From Nocardioides sp. NBC_00368 (GTDB lineage Bacteria; Actinomycetota; Actinomycetes; Propionibacteriales; Nocardioidaceae): a DNA stretch of 64,000 bases. The stretch spans positions 250,501 through 314,500 of the forward strand of contig NZ_CP107970.1 of assembly GCF_036090055.1 (NCBI RefSeq). The letters are read 5' to 3'. The notes beneath the pieces were generated by a model. The model was given only the letters and a program-made list of their open reading frames with translations, was not told the DNA's origin and made no database searches. Below, piece after piece: positions 1-8,343 of this stretch; the stretch's first letter is position 1, and every line of letters starts with the position of its first letter. A program made the position numbers and the translations under genes.

Positions 1-178
1 GGTCGCCGTTCATGTCCTCCGCGAACCCGAGGATCAGGGGGTTGAGGGCGACGATGTAGGCCATCGTGAAGAAGGTGACCACACCACCCCGCACCTCGCG
101 CCCGACCGTCGAGCCGCGAGCGCTGATCTGGAAGAACCGGTCAAGAGCATGGGGACGTGCCGGGGTCGAAGTGCTCAC
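1..178 (-). CDS. NCS2-family (AzgA/PbuG-like) purine permease, N-terminal fragment
   Basis: The reverse strand reads in frame from a GTG at 178 to the window edge, giving 59 residues. The segments RGSTVGREVRGG and FFTMAYIVALNPLIL match the start of guanine/hypoxanthine permeases of the NCS2 family, where this region precedes and forms the first membrane helix. The family takes up purine bases by proton symport. The rest of the protein lies outside the window, so specificity cannot be judged. It is separated from the mannosidase gene by about 50 bp and shares its direction, but the link is probably positional only. Confidence 0.82.
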   Translation of the reverse strand, partial: MSTSTPARPHALDRFFQISARGSTVGREVRGGVVTFFTMAYIVALNPLILGFAEDMNGD

Positions 179-227
179 GCCCCGCATCTTCGCAGATGCG
201 GGGCGCTCGCTCGGGGAAGGGCGCTGG

Positions 228-2657
228 TCAGTCGGTGTGGTAGACCGGCAGGTCGGCCTCGGCGGTGCCCCAGGCCCGGTCGGGCTGGGCACCGACGTCG
301 ATACGGACGGTGCCGCCGCGGGTCATCACCGACTCGGGCAGCCAGGACCGGGTGAGGGGCTTGCCGTCGAGGGTGACCGCCCGGACGTAGATGTTCTCGG
401 CGCTCGCCTGCGGTGACTCGATGACGATGTCGACGCCGTTGCCGCGGTGGATGGTGACGCGCTCGAAGACCGGGCTGGAGAGGAGCATCTCGGCGCGGGT
501 GGGGTCCTGCGGGTAGATGCCCATCGTCGAGAAGACGTACCACGCCGACATCGTGCCGAGGTCGTCGTTGCCGGGCAGACCCCGCGGTCCCGTGCCGTAG
601 GCGAGCGAGGCCATCGCGCGGACCGTCTCCTGGGTCTTCCAGGGTGCGCCGAGGGCGTTGTACATCCAGGGCACGTGGATGCCGGGCTCGTTGGTCGGGT
701 CGTAGCGCAACGCGTCGCCGCCGGTGTACTGCCAGGAGCCGTCGGCCTTGTGGAAGAACGAGTCCAGCCGCTGGATCGCCCGCTCGCGCCCGCCGACGGC
801 CACGGCCAGCCGGGCCACGTCGTGCGGCACCATCCAGGTGTACGTCGCGCTGCTCCCTTGCGCGAATCCGGTCTGGGTCGACGGGCTGAAGCCGGCGACC
901 CAGCTCCCGTCGGCGTTGCGGGCCTGCTGGTAGCCGGCCGTCCCGGTGGCGGGGTCGGTGGCGGCCGGGTTGAAGGTGTGCTGCCACCAGCCGGCCCGGT
1001 CCATCAGCGCATCCGTCTCGGCCGAGGGGGCGCCGAGCCGGCGGCCCCAGTCGGCGAGCGAGTAGTCGGCGACGGAGTCCTCGAGGGTCTCCGCGGCACC
1101 GCCCCAGCAGCGGCAGGTGTCCTGGGGCGCATACCCCTTGGCGAGGTAGTCGGCCAGGTTCGGCCGCTGGCCGATGCACTGCCCGGGGCAGCCGTAGCTG
1201 GAGAGCCCGTCGGGGTGCGGTACCGTCGCCTGACGGACGAGCGACCGATAGGCGCCGGCGGCGTCGAAGTTGCGGACGCCCAGGGCGTAGAACCCGGCCA
1301 GAGTCGGGGCAGAAGGGTCGCCGGTCATCACGTGCGTCCAGCCGCTCAGGTGGATCCAGCGGTCCCAGACTCCGCCGTGCTGGCGGGAGTAGGCGTGCAG
1401 CGAGCGGGCGAAGTCGCCGGCCACGCGCGGCTCCAGGAGGGCGAGCAGCTGGGTGTGGGCGCGGTACTGGTCCCACCCGGAGAAGTTGCCGTACTGCGCC
1501 TGCTGGCCTCGCTCGATCCGGTGCACCTCCTGGTCGCTGCCCCAGTAGGTGCCGGCCACGTCCGAGATGACGTTGGGCTGCAGGTAGGAGTGGTAGAGCC
1601 CGGTGTAGAACGCGGTCCGCTCCGCCGAGGTGCCGCCGGCGACCTCGATCGAGGAGAGCGCCCGGCGCCACTCCGCGCGAGCGTCCGAGGCGACCGTCGA
1701 GACGGTGTCGCGCCGGCCGATCTCGGCGGCGAGATTGGCCTCTGCGGCCGACTGGCTGGTGTAGGAGATCCCGATCCGCATCCGCACACTCTGGTCGCGG
1801 CTGGGGTCGAAGGAGACGTAGCCGCCCGAGCCCTGCCCCTGGCGGGCCGCGCCGGTCTCGTAGCCCTCACCACCCCGCGCCTCGGTCGAGCCCGGCTGGA
1901 GCTCGCCGTTGACCCAGGTGCCGTGGCCGGAGAAGGCGCGGTCGAACTGCGCGGTGAAGTAGAGGCGGTAGTAGGAGCGCTTGTTGCTCCCGCCGCCGTT
2001 GCCGCGCCGGCCGCAGAACGCGCCGGTGAGCACCGAGCCGCTCACCGTCCGCCGCGCCTCGTCGATCCGCGTCACCGCGGTCTCGCTGCCGTTGAGGGAG
2101 TTGGAGGTCCGGAAGAGCAGGTTCGCGGGCTTGTCGGCCGGGAAGGTCAGATCGCTGACCGCCGCCCGGGTCGTCACCGCGGTGTCGACCTCGGCCCCGT
2201 TGGCCAGTCCCAGCCGGTAGCGCCCCGGCTCGGCCAGCTCGTCGGCGTGGCTGAAGTCCGAGGCGTACGTCGCATCGGTCACGTCCGCGGTCGGCGACCC
2301 GGTCATCGCACCGGTGTGCGGGAAGATCGGCACGTCGCCGGCGGCGCCCGGGTGACAGCCGGCCCCGTTGACGTGGGTCAGCGAGAAGCCGCGCAGCCGG
2401 GTGGTGTCGTAGGAGTAGCCGTTCGACGCGGCGGTGTTGGTCTGGTCGCCCGCCGTGGAGGTCGGGCTGAAGGAGAGCATCCCGAAGGGACGTACCGCTC
2501 CGGGGTAGGTGTTGCCGCCGTTCGCCGAGCCGATCAGCGGGTCGACGAGCGCGACCGGGTCACCGACCGGGGGTGCGGCGGCCTGAGCCGCGGTGAGCGA
2601 GGTGAGCGCGCTGCCGAGGAGCGCGAGGGACAGGGCACAAGTCGCGAGAACCCGCAT
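228..2657 (-). CDS. Secreted GH92 alpha-mannosidase
   Basis: An 809-residue protein with a classic Sec signal peptide (positive N-terminus, Leu/Ala core, cleavage near AQA-A at about residue 27), so it acts outside the cell. GH92 hallmarks are clear: DPLIGSANGGNTYPGAVRPFG near residue 40, SLTHVNGAGC near 95, and the C-terminal block GNDDLGTMSAWYVFSTMGIY near 700. GH92 enzymes are calcium-dependent exo-alpha-mannosidases, often alpha-1,2-specific. The length equals the two-domain core with no added carbohydrate-binding module. It is the last gene of the ROK-OYE-GH92 unit, 63 bp behind the flavin enzyme. Its ATG has no Shine-Dalgarno in the normal place and lies inside a strong hairpin. Linkage specificity cannot be read from sequence. 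Confidence 0.93.
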   Translation of the reverse strand: MRVLATCALSLALLGSALTSLTAAQAAAPPVGDPVALVDPLIGSANGGNTYPGAVRPFGMLSFSPTSTAGDQTNTAASNGYSYDTTRLRGFSLTHVNGAGCHPGAAGDVPIFPHTGAMTGSPTADVTDATYASDFSHADELAEPGRYRLGLANGAEVDTAVTTRAAVSDLTFPADKPANLLFRTSNSLNGSETAVTRIDEARRTVSGSVLTGAFCGRRGNGGGSNKRSYYRLYFTAQFDRAFSGHGTWVNGELQPGSTEARGGEGYETGAARQGQGSGGYVSFDPSRDQSVRMRIGISYTSQSAAEANLAAEIGRRDTVSTVASDARAEWRRALSSIEVAGGTSAERTAFYTGLYHSYLQPNVISDVAGTYWGSDQEVHRIERGQQAQYGNFSGWDQYRAHTQLLALLEPRVAGDFARSLHAYSRQHGGVWDRWIHLSGWTHVMTGDPSAPTLAGFYALGVRNFDAAGAYRSLVRQATVPHPDGLSSYGCPGQCIGQRPNLADYLAKGYAPQDTCRCWGGAAETLEDSVADYSLADWGRRLGAPSAETDALMDRAGWWQHTFNPAATDPATGTAGYQQARNADGSWVAGFSPSTQTGFAQGSSATYTWMVPHDVARLAVAVGGRERAIQRLDSFFHKADGSWQYTGGDALRYDPTNEPGIHVPWMYNALGAPWKTQETVRAMASLAYGTGPRGLPGNDDLGTMSAWYVFSTMGIYPQDPTRAEMLLSSPVFERVTIHRGNGVDIVIESPQASAENIYVRAVTLDGKPLTRSWLPESVMTRGGTVRIDVGAQPDRAWGTAEADLPVYHTD

Positions 2658-2698
2658 GGCGGAGGACGATTCCAGAAGAAGGCCCTCCGCCGTGCGGG
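2651..2698 (-). promoter_or_regulatory. Hairpin enclosing the GH92 start codon
   Basis: On the transcript the arm CCCGCACGGCGGAGG (2698-2684) pairs with CCTCCGCCATGCGGG (2665-2651), 14 of 15 positions, across an 18-nt loop. The GH92 ATG is inside the 3' arm and the only GGAGG nearby is inside the 5' arm. It may limit translation of the mannosidase or act as a processing or attenuation site between the two genes. Confidence 0.6.
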
Positions 2699-2720
2699 TT
2701 CGGGTGAGAAGCAGTTGAAC

Positions 2721-3839
2721 TCAGGCGGTCCACTCGGGGTAGTCGGTGTAGCCGGCCTCGCCGCCGCCGTAGAAGGTCGCCAGGTCGGGCTCGTTGAGTG
2801 GCAGGCTCTGCTCCAGGCGTCGGGGCAGGTCCGGGTTGGCGATGAAGGTGCGTCCGAACGCGGCGGCGTCGATCAGCTCGGCCTCGAGCAGGCGCGCGGC
2901 CTTCTCCGAGGTGTAGGCGCCGGCGGCCACGATCGGACCGGGGTGCGCGGCGCGCAGCTGCTTGCGGTAGTCGTCGGTCAGCTCCGGGCCACCGGCCCAG
3001 TCGGGCTCGGACAGGTGCAGGAAGGCGATGTCGCGCTTGCCGATCTCCTCGGCCAGGTAGAGGCCCATCTCGGCGCCCTCGGGGTCCTCGAGGCCGTTGA
3101 ACGAGCCGATCGGGGAGATCCGGATGGCGACGTGCTCGGCGTCCCACTCGGCGATGACCGCGTCGAGCACCTCGAGGGTGAGCCGGGCGCGGTTGGCCAG
3201 GGAGCCGCCGTAGGAGTCGGTGCGCTCGTTGCTGCTCGCGCTGGCGAACTGGTGGAGCAGGTAGCCGTGGGCGGCGTGGATCTCGACCAGGTCGAAGCCG
3301 GCCTCGCGGGCGTTGCGGGTGGCGCGACGGTAGTCGTCGATCACGTCCGCGATCTCGGCGGTCTCCAGGGCACGGGGCGTGGGGCAGTTGACCCGGGTCG
3401 GGGTGCCGTCCTCGCCGCGTACGGTCGTGCGGTTGCGGTAGGGGAGCGCGGAGGCGCTGACCGGGAGGTCGCCGTCGTGGAAGGACTCGTGGGAGACCCG
3501 GCCGGTGTGCCACAGCTGCGCCGCGATCCGGCCGCCCGCCTCGTGGACGGTGTCGGTGACGTGACGCCAGCCCTCGACCTGCTCGGCCGAGTAGATGCCG
3601 GGGGTGTCCATGTAGCCCTTGCCCTGCGGCGAGATTTGGGTCCCCTCGGAGACGATGAGGCCTGCCGAGGCGCGCTGGCGGTAGTAGTCGGCCATCAGCG
3701 GGTTGGGTACGTCGCCCGGGCGGCTGGCGCGCATTCGGGTCAGCGGCGCCATCAGGACGCGGTTGGGGAGGGTCGTCGAACCCAGGCTCAGCGGCGAGAA
3801 CAGTGAGGTCATGTGGCGCTGAACTGAGCGCTCGCTCAT
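2721..3839 (-). CDS. Old Yellow Enzyme-type flavin oxidoreductase / alkene reductase
   Basis: A 372-residue FMN enzyme of the NADH:flavin oxidoreductase family. TTLPNRVLMAPLTRMRA at the N-terminus, the HAAHGYLLHQF motif near residue 190 and SNERTDSYGGS just after are the classic OYE signatures for flavin and substrate binding. These enzymes reduce activated C=C bonds with NAD(P)H. The ATG at 3839 overlaps the ROK stop as ATGA, which favours it; the alternative ATG at 3812 (MTSLFSPL) is the more usual OYE N-terminus and would give 363 residues. Its place between a ROK repressor and a mannosidase is unusual, and I cannot name its substrate; it may only share the operon. Confidence 0.9.
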   Translation of the reverse strand: MSERSVQRHMTSLFSPLSLGSTTLPNRVLMAPLTRMRASRPGDVPNPLMADYYRQRASAGLIVSEGTQISPQGKGYMDTPGIYSAEQVEGWRHVTDTVHEAGGRIAAQLWHTGRVSHESFHDGDLPVSASALPYRNRTTVRGEDGTPTRVNCPTPRALETAEIADVIDDYRRATRNAREAGFDLVEIHAAHGYLLHQFASASSNERTDSYGGSLANRARLTLEVLDAVIAEWDAEHVAIRISPIGSFNGLEDPEGAEMGLYLAEEIGKRDIAFLHLSEPDWAGGPELTDDYRKQLRAAHPGPIVAAGAYTSEKAARLLEAELIDAAAFGRTFIANPDLPRRLEQSLPLNEPDLATFYGGGEAGYTDYPEWTA

Positions 3840-5011
3840 ATTGTTCCCGACTCCGGTGCCGGAGCGACCGAGCCTGCGATCACCAGCGCCCCCATCACGC
3901 CCGCCTTGTCGCCGAGCTCGCTCGGGACGACGTCGAGCGCGGCGGCGGTGTCGGGCTGGGTGAAACGGTCGATGGAGTCCTTGATCCCGAGGACGAAGGA
4001 CTCCGAGTGGCGCATCGTGTCGCCCACCACGATCAGGGCCGGGTTGAGGTGGTTGCAGAGGTCGGCCAGCACCCGGCCGACGGCGCGGCCGGCGTCGTCG
4101 AGGATCCGGTTGACCCGGATGTCGCCCTCCTGGGCGAGCTCGAGCAGCCGCTCGACGCTGAGCGTCTCGTCGTAGGCCGGCTGCAACAGCTCGACCAGCC
4201 GGGAGCCGCCGAACGCCTTCTCCAGGCAGCCGCGGTTGCCGCACCGGCAGATCGGGCCGTTGTCCTCGAAACGTACGTGGCCGATCTCGCCGGCGATCCC
4301 GGTGATGCCCCGGTAGAGCTTGCCGGCGAGCACCAGCCCGGCGCCGATGCCGCTCGAGGCCTTGACGTAGATGACGTCGTCGACGTCGCGCGCCGCGCCG
4401 TACTCGATCTCGGCGAGGGCACCGAGGTTGGCGTCGTTCTCGATCTGGACGGGCAGCCCGATGCGCCGGGCGAGCTCCTCGCCCGGGGCGAGGTCCATCC
4501 AGTTGCCGAGGATGGGGGAGACCACGATGCCGCTGTGCGGGTCGACGGGGCCCGGGATCCCCATGCCCACGCCGAGGACCCGGTCGTTCCTCGGGTCGAC
4601 ACCCGCCTGGGCCAGGCAGTCGCGCACGAGCGCCGCCGCGCGGTCGATGGTCTCGACCGCGGAGTTGTCCACGTCGAGACGGATCTCCTGCTCGACCAGC
4701 GGATTCGTGGCGAGGTCGGCGACCGCGACCCGGACGTGACGATGGCCGATGTCGACCCCGATGAGCGTGCCGGGAGCGCCGCTGACGGTGAGGAGCGAGG
4801 GCGGGCGGCCGCCACCACGGGCCAGGCCCGCGCCGGTGGTCTCCACGATCTGCTCGGAGGCGAGCAGCTCCTGGACGATGCTCGACACCGTGCTGCGGGA
4901 GAGCCCGGTGCGCCGGGCGAGCTCGGCGCGGCTGACCGGCGCCGACCGTCCCAGGAGGTCCAGAACCTGGGATCGATTGGTGGCGCGCAACCGCGACTCC
5001 GGAGTGGTCAT
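3836..5011 (-). CDS. ROK-family transcriptional repressor
   Basis: 391 residues. Residues 12-60 form a winged helix-turn-helix (VSRAELARRTGLSRSTVSS), followed by a ROK sugar-kinase-like domain with an ATP-site-like LIGVDIG at about 83 and the ROK zinc motif CRCGNRGC at 255-262. ROK repressors bind a sugar or sugar phosphate and release DNA. It is transcribed away from the sugar ABC importer and leads the unit containing OYE and GH92. Two matching candidate operators lie in the shared 165-bp gap. The likely inducer is the sugar released by the mannosidase, which is inference. Confidence 0.92.
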   Translation of the reverse strand: MTTPESRLRATNRSQVLDLLGRSAPVSRAELARRTGLSRSTVSSIVQELLASEQIVETTGAGLARGGGRPPSLLTVSGAPGTLIGVDIGHRHVRVAVADLATNPLVEQEIRLDVDNSAVETIDRAAALVRDCLAQAGVDPRNDRVLGVGMGIPGPVDPHSGIVVSPILGNWMDLAPGEELARRIGLPVQIENDANLGALAEIEYGAARDVDDVIYVKASSGIGAGLVLAGKLYRGITGIAGEIGHVRFEDNGPICRCGNRGCLEKAFGGSRLVELLQPAYDETLSVERLLELAQEGDIRVNRILDDAGRAVGRVLADLCNHLNPALIVVGDTMRHSESFVLGIKDSIDRFTQPDTAAALDVVPSELGDKAGVMGALVIAGSVAPAPESGTI

Positions 5012-5028
5012 GCCGTGACTGTAGGGGA

Positions 5029-5048
5029 TTATGTCGATTTGCGACAGA
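5029..5048. promoter_or_regulatory. Candidate ROK operator 1
   Basis: TTATG, 8 bases, CGACAGA; it contains the dyad TGTCG-N5-CGACA (5032-5046). It lies just upstream of the ROK gene start and matches operator 2 in sequence and internal spacing. Confidence 0.5.
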
Positions 5049-5071
5049 TCTCAGGTTGAAAACGTCCTGCG

Positions 5072-5091
5072 TTATGCGTTGACTCGACAGA
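5072..5091. promoter_or_regulatory. Candidate ROK operator 2
   Basis: TTATG, 8 bases, CGACAGA, the same pattern as operator 1, starting 43 bp further on (about four helical turns). It overlaps the -35 box of the predicted promoter for the binding-protein gene, so occupancy would block transcription. Confidence 0.5.
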
Positions 5092-5108
5092 ATGGAGAGG
5101 CGTACGTT
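5079..5108 (+). promoter_or_regulatory. Predicted promoter of sugar ABC operon
   Basis: TTGACT (5079-5084) and TACGTT (5103-5108) are 18 bp apart, a good housekeeping-sigma match, with the start codon about 70 bp downstream. Confidence 0.5.
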
Positions 5109-5176
5109 GTCCCGGCACGCGACCGCGAGTAACCCAGATCACACCGACGTGGCGGTCGCGCAACCGGAGGACAAAG

Positions 5177-6448
5177 ATGAACGCAACGCGTAAGGCCCTG
5201 GCCGCCGGCCTGGCCGCCCTGAGCCTGCTGGCGGTCTCCGCTTGCGGGAGCGACAGCGAGAGCGGCAGCACCGATGAGGTGGAGGTCTTCACCTGGTGGG
5301 CCGAGGGTAGTGAGAAGGCCGGGCTCGACGCCCTGGTCAAGGTGTTCGACGAGCAGAACCCCGACCTGAAGTTCGTCAACGGGGCCGTCGCCGGTGGCGC
5401 CGGTAGCGACGCGAAGAACGTGCTTCAGTCCCGCCTGCAGAACGGTGAGCCCCCGGCCACCTTCCAGGCGCACGCGGGTGCTGAGCTGACCGACTACATC
5501 AACGCCGGCCAGATCGAGGACCTCACCGACCTCTACGAGGAGAAGGGCTGGAACGAGCAGTTCCCCGAGGGCCTCCTCGAGCGGCTCACCCAGGACGGCG
5601 GCATCTACTCCGTCCCCTCGAACATCCACCGCGCCAACGTGATGTGGGCCAACCCGGCAGTCCTGGAGAAGGCCGGCATCGAGGCCAACAAGACCTACGA
5701 CTCGCTCGACGCCTGGATCGCCGACCTGAAGAAGATCAAGGCCAAGGGCATCATCCCGCTCTCGATCGCGACCGACTGGACCCAGGTCCACCTGCTCGAG
5801 ACCGTGCTCCTCGCCGATCTGGGCGCCGAGGCGTACAACGGGCTCTGGGACGGCACGACCGACTGGGGCGGCAGCGAGGTCGAGGCCGCTCTCGAGGACT
5901 ACAGCACGCTCCTCTCGCTGACCAACACCGACCGCCAGGGTCTCGACTGGCCGGACGCGACCCAGCTGGTCATCGACGGCCAGGCCGCGTACAACGTGAT
6001 GGGTGACTGGGCTGAGGCGGCCTTCCAGGAGCAGAAGAAGACGCTCAACACCGACTACACCGCGGTCCCGGTCCCGGGCACCGACGGCGTCTTCGACTTC
6101 CTCGCGGACTCGTTCACGATGCCCGTCGACGGCCCGAACGCCGCCGGCACCGAGGCCTGGCTCGAGACCATCGCCAGCGACGAGGGCCAGGTCGCCTTCA
6201 ACAAGGCGAAGGGCTCGATCCCGGCCAGCACCACGGCCGACACCGCCGACTTCGGTGAGTACCAGCAGACCGCGATCAAGTCGTGGAGCGAGGACGAGAT
6301 CGTCTCCTCGCTCGCCCACGGTGCCGCGACCTCGGTCAACTGGCTGACCGACGTCACCGCCGCGGTCGCGAAGTTCGGCAGCAACAACGACGTCGCCGAG
6401 CTCCAGGAGGGCCTCGTCGAGGCCGCCGAGGACAACAAGCCCGAGTAA
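5177..6448 (+). CDS. Sugar ABC transporter substrate-binding lipoprotein
   Basis: 423 residues with a lipoprotein signal ending in LLAVSACGS, the Cys at about residue 23 being the lipid anchor. The body (VFTWWAEGSEKAGLDALVKV, then an aromatic-rich C-lobe) matches group 1 carbohydrate-binding proteins (UgpB/MalE-like). It captures a sugar outside the membrane for the two downstream permeases. GGAGGA at 5166-5171 fixes the start. The ATPase is not in the operon; such CUT1 importers in actinobacteria commonly share an MsiK-type ATPase encoded elsewhere. Substrate is not readable; a mannose-type sugar is the best guess from GH92 and the isomerase. Confidence 0.92.
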   Translation: MNATRKALAAGLAALSLLAVSACGSDSESGSTDEVEVFTWWAEGSEKAGLDALVKVFDEQNPDLKFVNGAVAGGAGSDAKNVLQSRLQNGEPPATFQAHAGAELTDYINAGQIEDLTDLYEEKGWNEQFPEGLLERLTQDGGIYSVPSNIHRANVMWANPAVLEKAGIEANKTYDSLDAWIADLKKIKAKGIIPLSIATDWTQVHLLETVLLADLGAEAYNGLWDGTTDWGGSEVEAALEDYSTLLSLTNTDRQGLDWPDATQLVIDGQAAYNVMGDWAEAAFQEQKKTLNTDYTAVPVPGTDGVFDFLADSFTMPVDGPNAAGTEAWLETIASDEGQVAFNKAKGSIPASTTADTADFGEYQQTAIKSWSEDEIVSSLAHGAATSVNWLTDVTAAVAKFGSNNDVAELQEGLVEAAEDNKPE

Positions 6449-6463
6449 GCGATTCATCATCTG

Positions 6464-6508
6464 GGCCGAGGGACTGCGGCTGCCCCCATGGGTCGCAGCC
6501 CCTCGGCC
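6464..6508 (+). promoter_or_regulatory. Intercistronic hairpin after binding-protein gene
   Basis: GGCCGAGG (6464-6471) pairs with CCTCGGCC (6501-6508), with an inner GGCTGC/GCAGCC stem. There is no U-run, so partial termination or 3'-end protection of the binding-protein mRNA is likely, as is common in binding-protein-dependent operons. Confidence 0.55.
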
Positions 6509-6531
6509 GCCCTTTGTGAAAGGACGGACAC

Positions 6532-7470
6532 ATGTCCTCCACGGTGCCCAGCGCCGTCAGGCGACCCAGACGGGCAAGGGGCCGCATCGGCGGCCACGGG
6601 TGGGTCGCCCCGGTACTCCTGATCCTGCCGACCGTCATCGTCATCGGCGTCTTCGTCTACGGCCTCATCGGGTCCAACATCCACACCTCCCTGCAGGACC
6701 GCCACAACATCGGTCCGTCCCAGGGCTTCGCGGGTCTGGAGAACTACCGCGACCTGTTCACCGACGACGACTTCATCTACTCCCTGCGCAACCTGCTGCT
6801 CTACACCGCGACGTTCCTCGTCGGCACCCTGTGCCTGGGGTTCCTGTGGGCGTGGCTGCTCGAGCGCAAGGCCCGCGGCGAGTCGCTGTTCCGGGCCATC
6901 TACCTGTTCCCGATGGCGGTCTCGTTCGTCGCCTCCGGTGTGGTGTGGCGCTGGCTGCTCAACAACGCCGAGGGCGACCGTGCCTCCGGCCTGAACCGGC
7001 TCTTCGGGACCCTCCACCTCGACTTCCTGCAGAACCCGTGGTGGACCAACGAGCGGTGGGGCATCCTGGCGATCGCCGTCCCCGCCATCTGGCAGCTGAG
7101 CGGCTACGTGATGGCGCTCTTCCTGGCCGGCTTCCGCGGGATCCCCGAGGAGCTGCGCGAGGCGGCCCGGATGGACGGCGCCTCGGAGTGGCAGCTCTAC
7201 CGCCACGTCATCTTCCCGCAGCTGAGCCCGGTCGCCCTCTCCGCGATCATCATCATCGGCCACATGTCGCTGAAGGTCTTCGACCTGATCATGGCGATCG
7301 CGGGCCAGACGAACTACACGACCCAGGTGCCCGCCACCCAGATGTGGATCGAGTTCACCCGTGGCGACTACGCCAAGTCGGCCGCCATCGGGACGATCCT
7401 CCTCGTCATCGTGGCCATCCTGATCGTTCCCTACCTCGTCTCCACCTACCGTCAGGAGCGTCGCCGATGA
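6532..7470 (+). CDS. Sugar ABC transporter permease (MalF-type)
   Basis: 312 residues with six predicted helices. The EAA loop that contacts the ATPase is visible as EELREAARMDGASEWQLYRHV near residue 205. It is the first of two membrane subunits of the CUT1 importer. AAAGGA 8 nt before the ATG supports the start. Its stop overlaps the start of the next permease as ATGA, implying coupled translation and 1:1 subunit supply. Confidence 0.93.
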   Translation: MSSTVPSAVRRPRRARGRIGGHGWVAPVLLILPTVIVIGVFVYGLIGSNIHTSLQDRHNIGPSQGFAGLENYRDLFTDDDFIYSLRNLLLYTATFLVGTLCLGFLWAWLLERKARGESLFRAIYLFPMAVSFVASGVVWRWLLNNAEGDRASGLNRLFGTLHLDFLQNPWWTNERWGILAIAVPAIWQLSGYVMALFLAGFRGIPEELREAARMDGASEWQLYRHVIFPQLSPVALSAIIIIGHMSLKVFDLIMAIAGQTNYTTQVPATQMWIEFTRGDYAKSAAIGTILLVIVAILIVPYLVSTYRQERRR

Positions 7471-8336
7471 CCACCGATGCCATCCCGGCAGCCGTCGCGA
7501 GCAGGATCCCGGGCGAGCGCTCGCGCGGAATCTGGCGCACCGTCAAGTATGTCCTGCTGATCGTCTTCGCCCTGGTCATCCTGCTCCCGGCGTACGTCCT
7601 GTTCGTGACCAGCTTCAAGGGGCTCGGCGACGCGACGCCCGCCAACGCCTGGAAGCTTCCCGAGTCCTGGGAGACGGCCGGCTGGTCGCGTGCCTGGGAG
7701 CAGCTCGGGCCGGCGCTGGGGCGCACCTTCGCGATGGTCATCCCGGCCTCGATCATCTCCTCGGTGCTCGGGTCGATGAACGGGTTCGTGCTCTCCAAGT
7801 GGCGCTTCCCGGGCGCCGACGTGGTGTTCACGCTGATCCTGTTCGGGATGTTCATCCCCTACCAGGCGGTGATGGTGCCGCTGGTCCAGCTGATGGGCAA
7901 CCTCGGTGTCCCGAACGGCGTGCCGAGCCTGATCGTGCTGCACGTGGTCTACGGCCTGCCGATCACCACGCTGATCTTCCGCAACTACTACGCCGCTGTC
8001 CCGGTCGAGCTCGTCGAGGCCGCTCGGGTCGACGGCGCCGGCATGCTCCGGACGTACGCCTCGATCATCCTGCCGATCTCGGCGCCGGCGTTCGTGGTGG
8101 TGCTGATGTGGCAGTTCACCTCCGCCTGGAACGACTACCTGTTCGCGCTGTTCTTCTCGACCTCGCGCAACGGGCCGGTCACGATCGCGCTCAACTTCCT
8201 GGCGAGCGGTCAGCTGCAGGACTACTCCGCCAGCATGGCGGGTGCACTGATCGCGTCCGTCCCGACGCTGATCATCTACATCCTGCTCGGCCGCTACTTC
8301 GTCGGTGGCCTGATGGCAGGCTCGGTCAAGGGATGA
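7467..8336 (+). CDS. Sugar ABC transporter permease (MalG-type)
   Basis: 289 residues, starting at the ATG that overlaps the previous stop. Six helices, a short cytoplasmic N-terminus, and the EAA loop VELVEAARVDGAGMLRTYAS near residue 190. MalG-type subunits pair with the MalF-type subunit to form the channel. The C-terminal GRYFVGGLMAGSVKG is typical of the family. Confidence 0.93.
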   Translation: MTTDAIPAAVASRIPGERSRGIWRTVKYVLLIVFALVILLPAYVLFVTSFKGLGDATPANAWKLPESWETAGWSRAWEQLGPALGRTFAMVIPASIISSVLGSMNGFVLSKWRFPGADVVFTLILFGMFIPYQAVMVPLVQLMGNLGVPNGVPSLIVLHVVYGLPITTLIFRNYYAAVPVELVEAARVDGAGMLRTYASIILPISAPAFVVVLMWQFTSAWNDYLFALFFSTSRNGPVTIALNFLASGQLQDYSASMAGALIASVPTLIIYILLGRYFVGGLMAGSVKG

Positions 8337-8343
8337 TCGACCG

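Noticed and set aside
447..3806. Very long forward-strand open frame opposite GH92 and OYE
   Set aside because: It is antisense to two well-supported genes, has low-complexity Gly/Val/Arg-rich content and no family motif; it arises from codon bias in GC-rich DNA.
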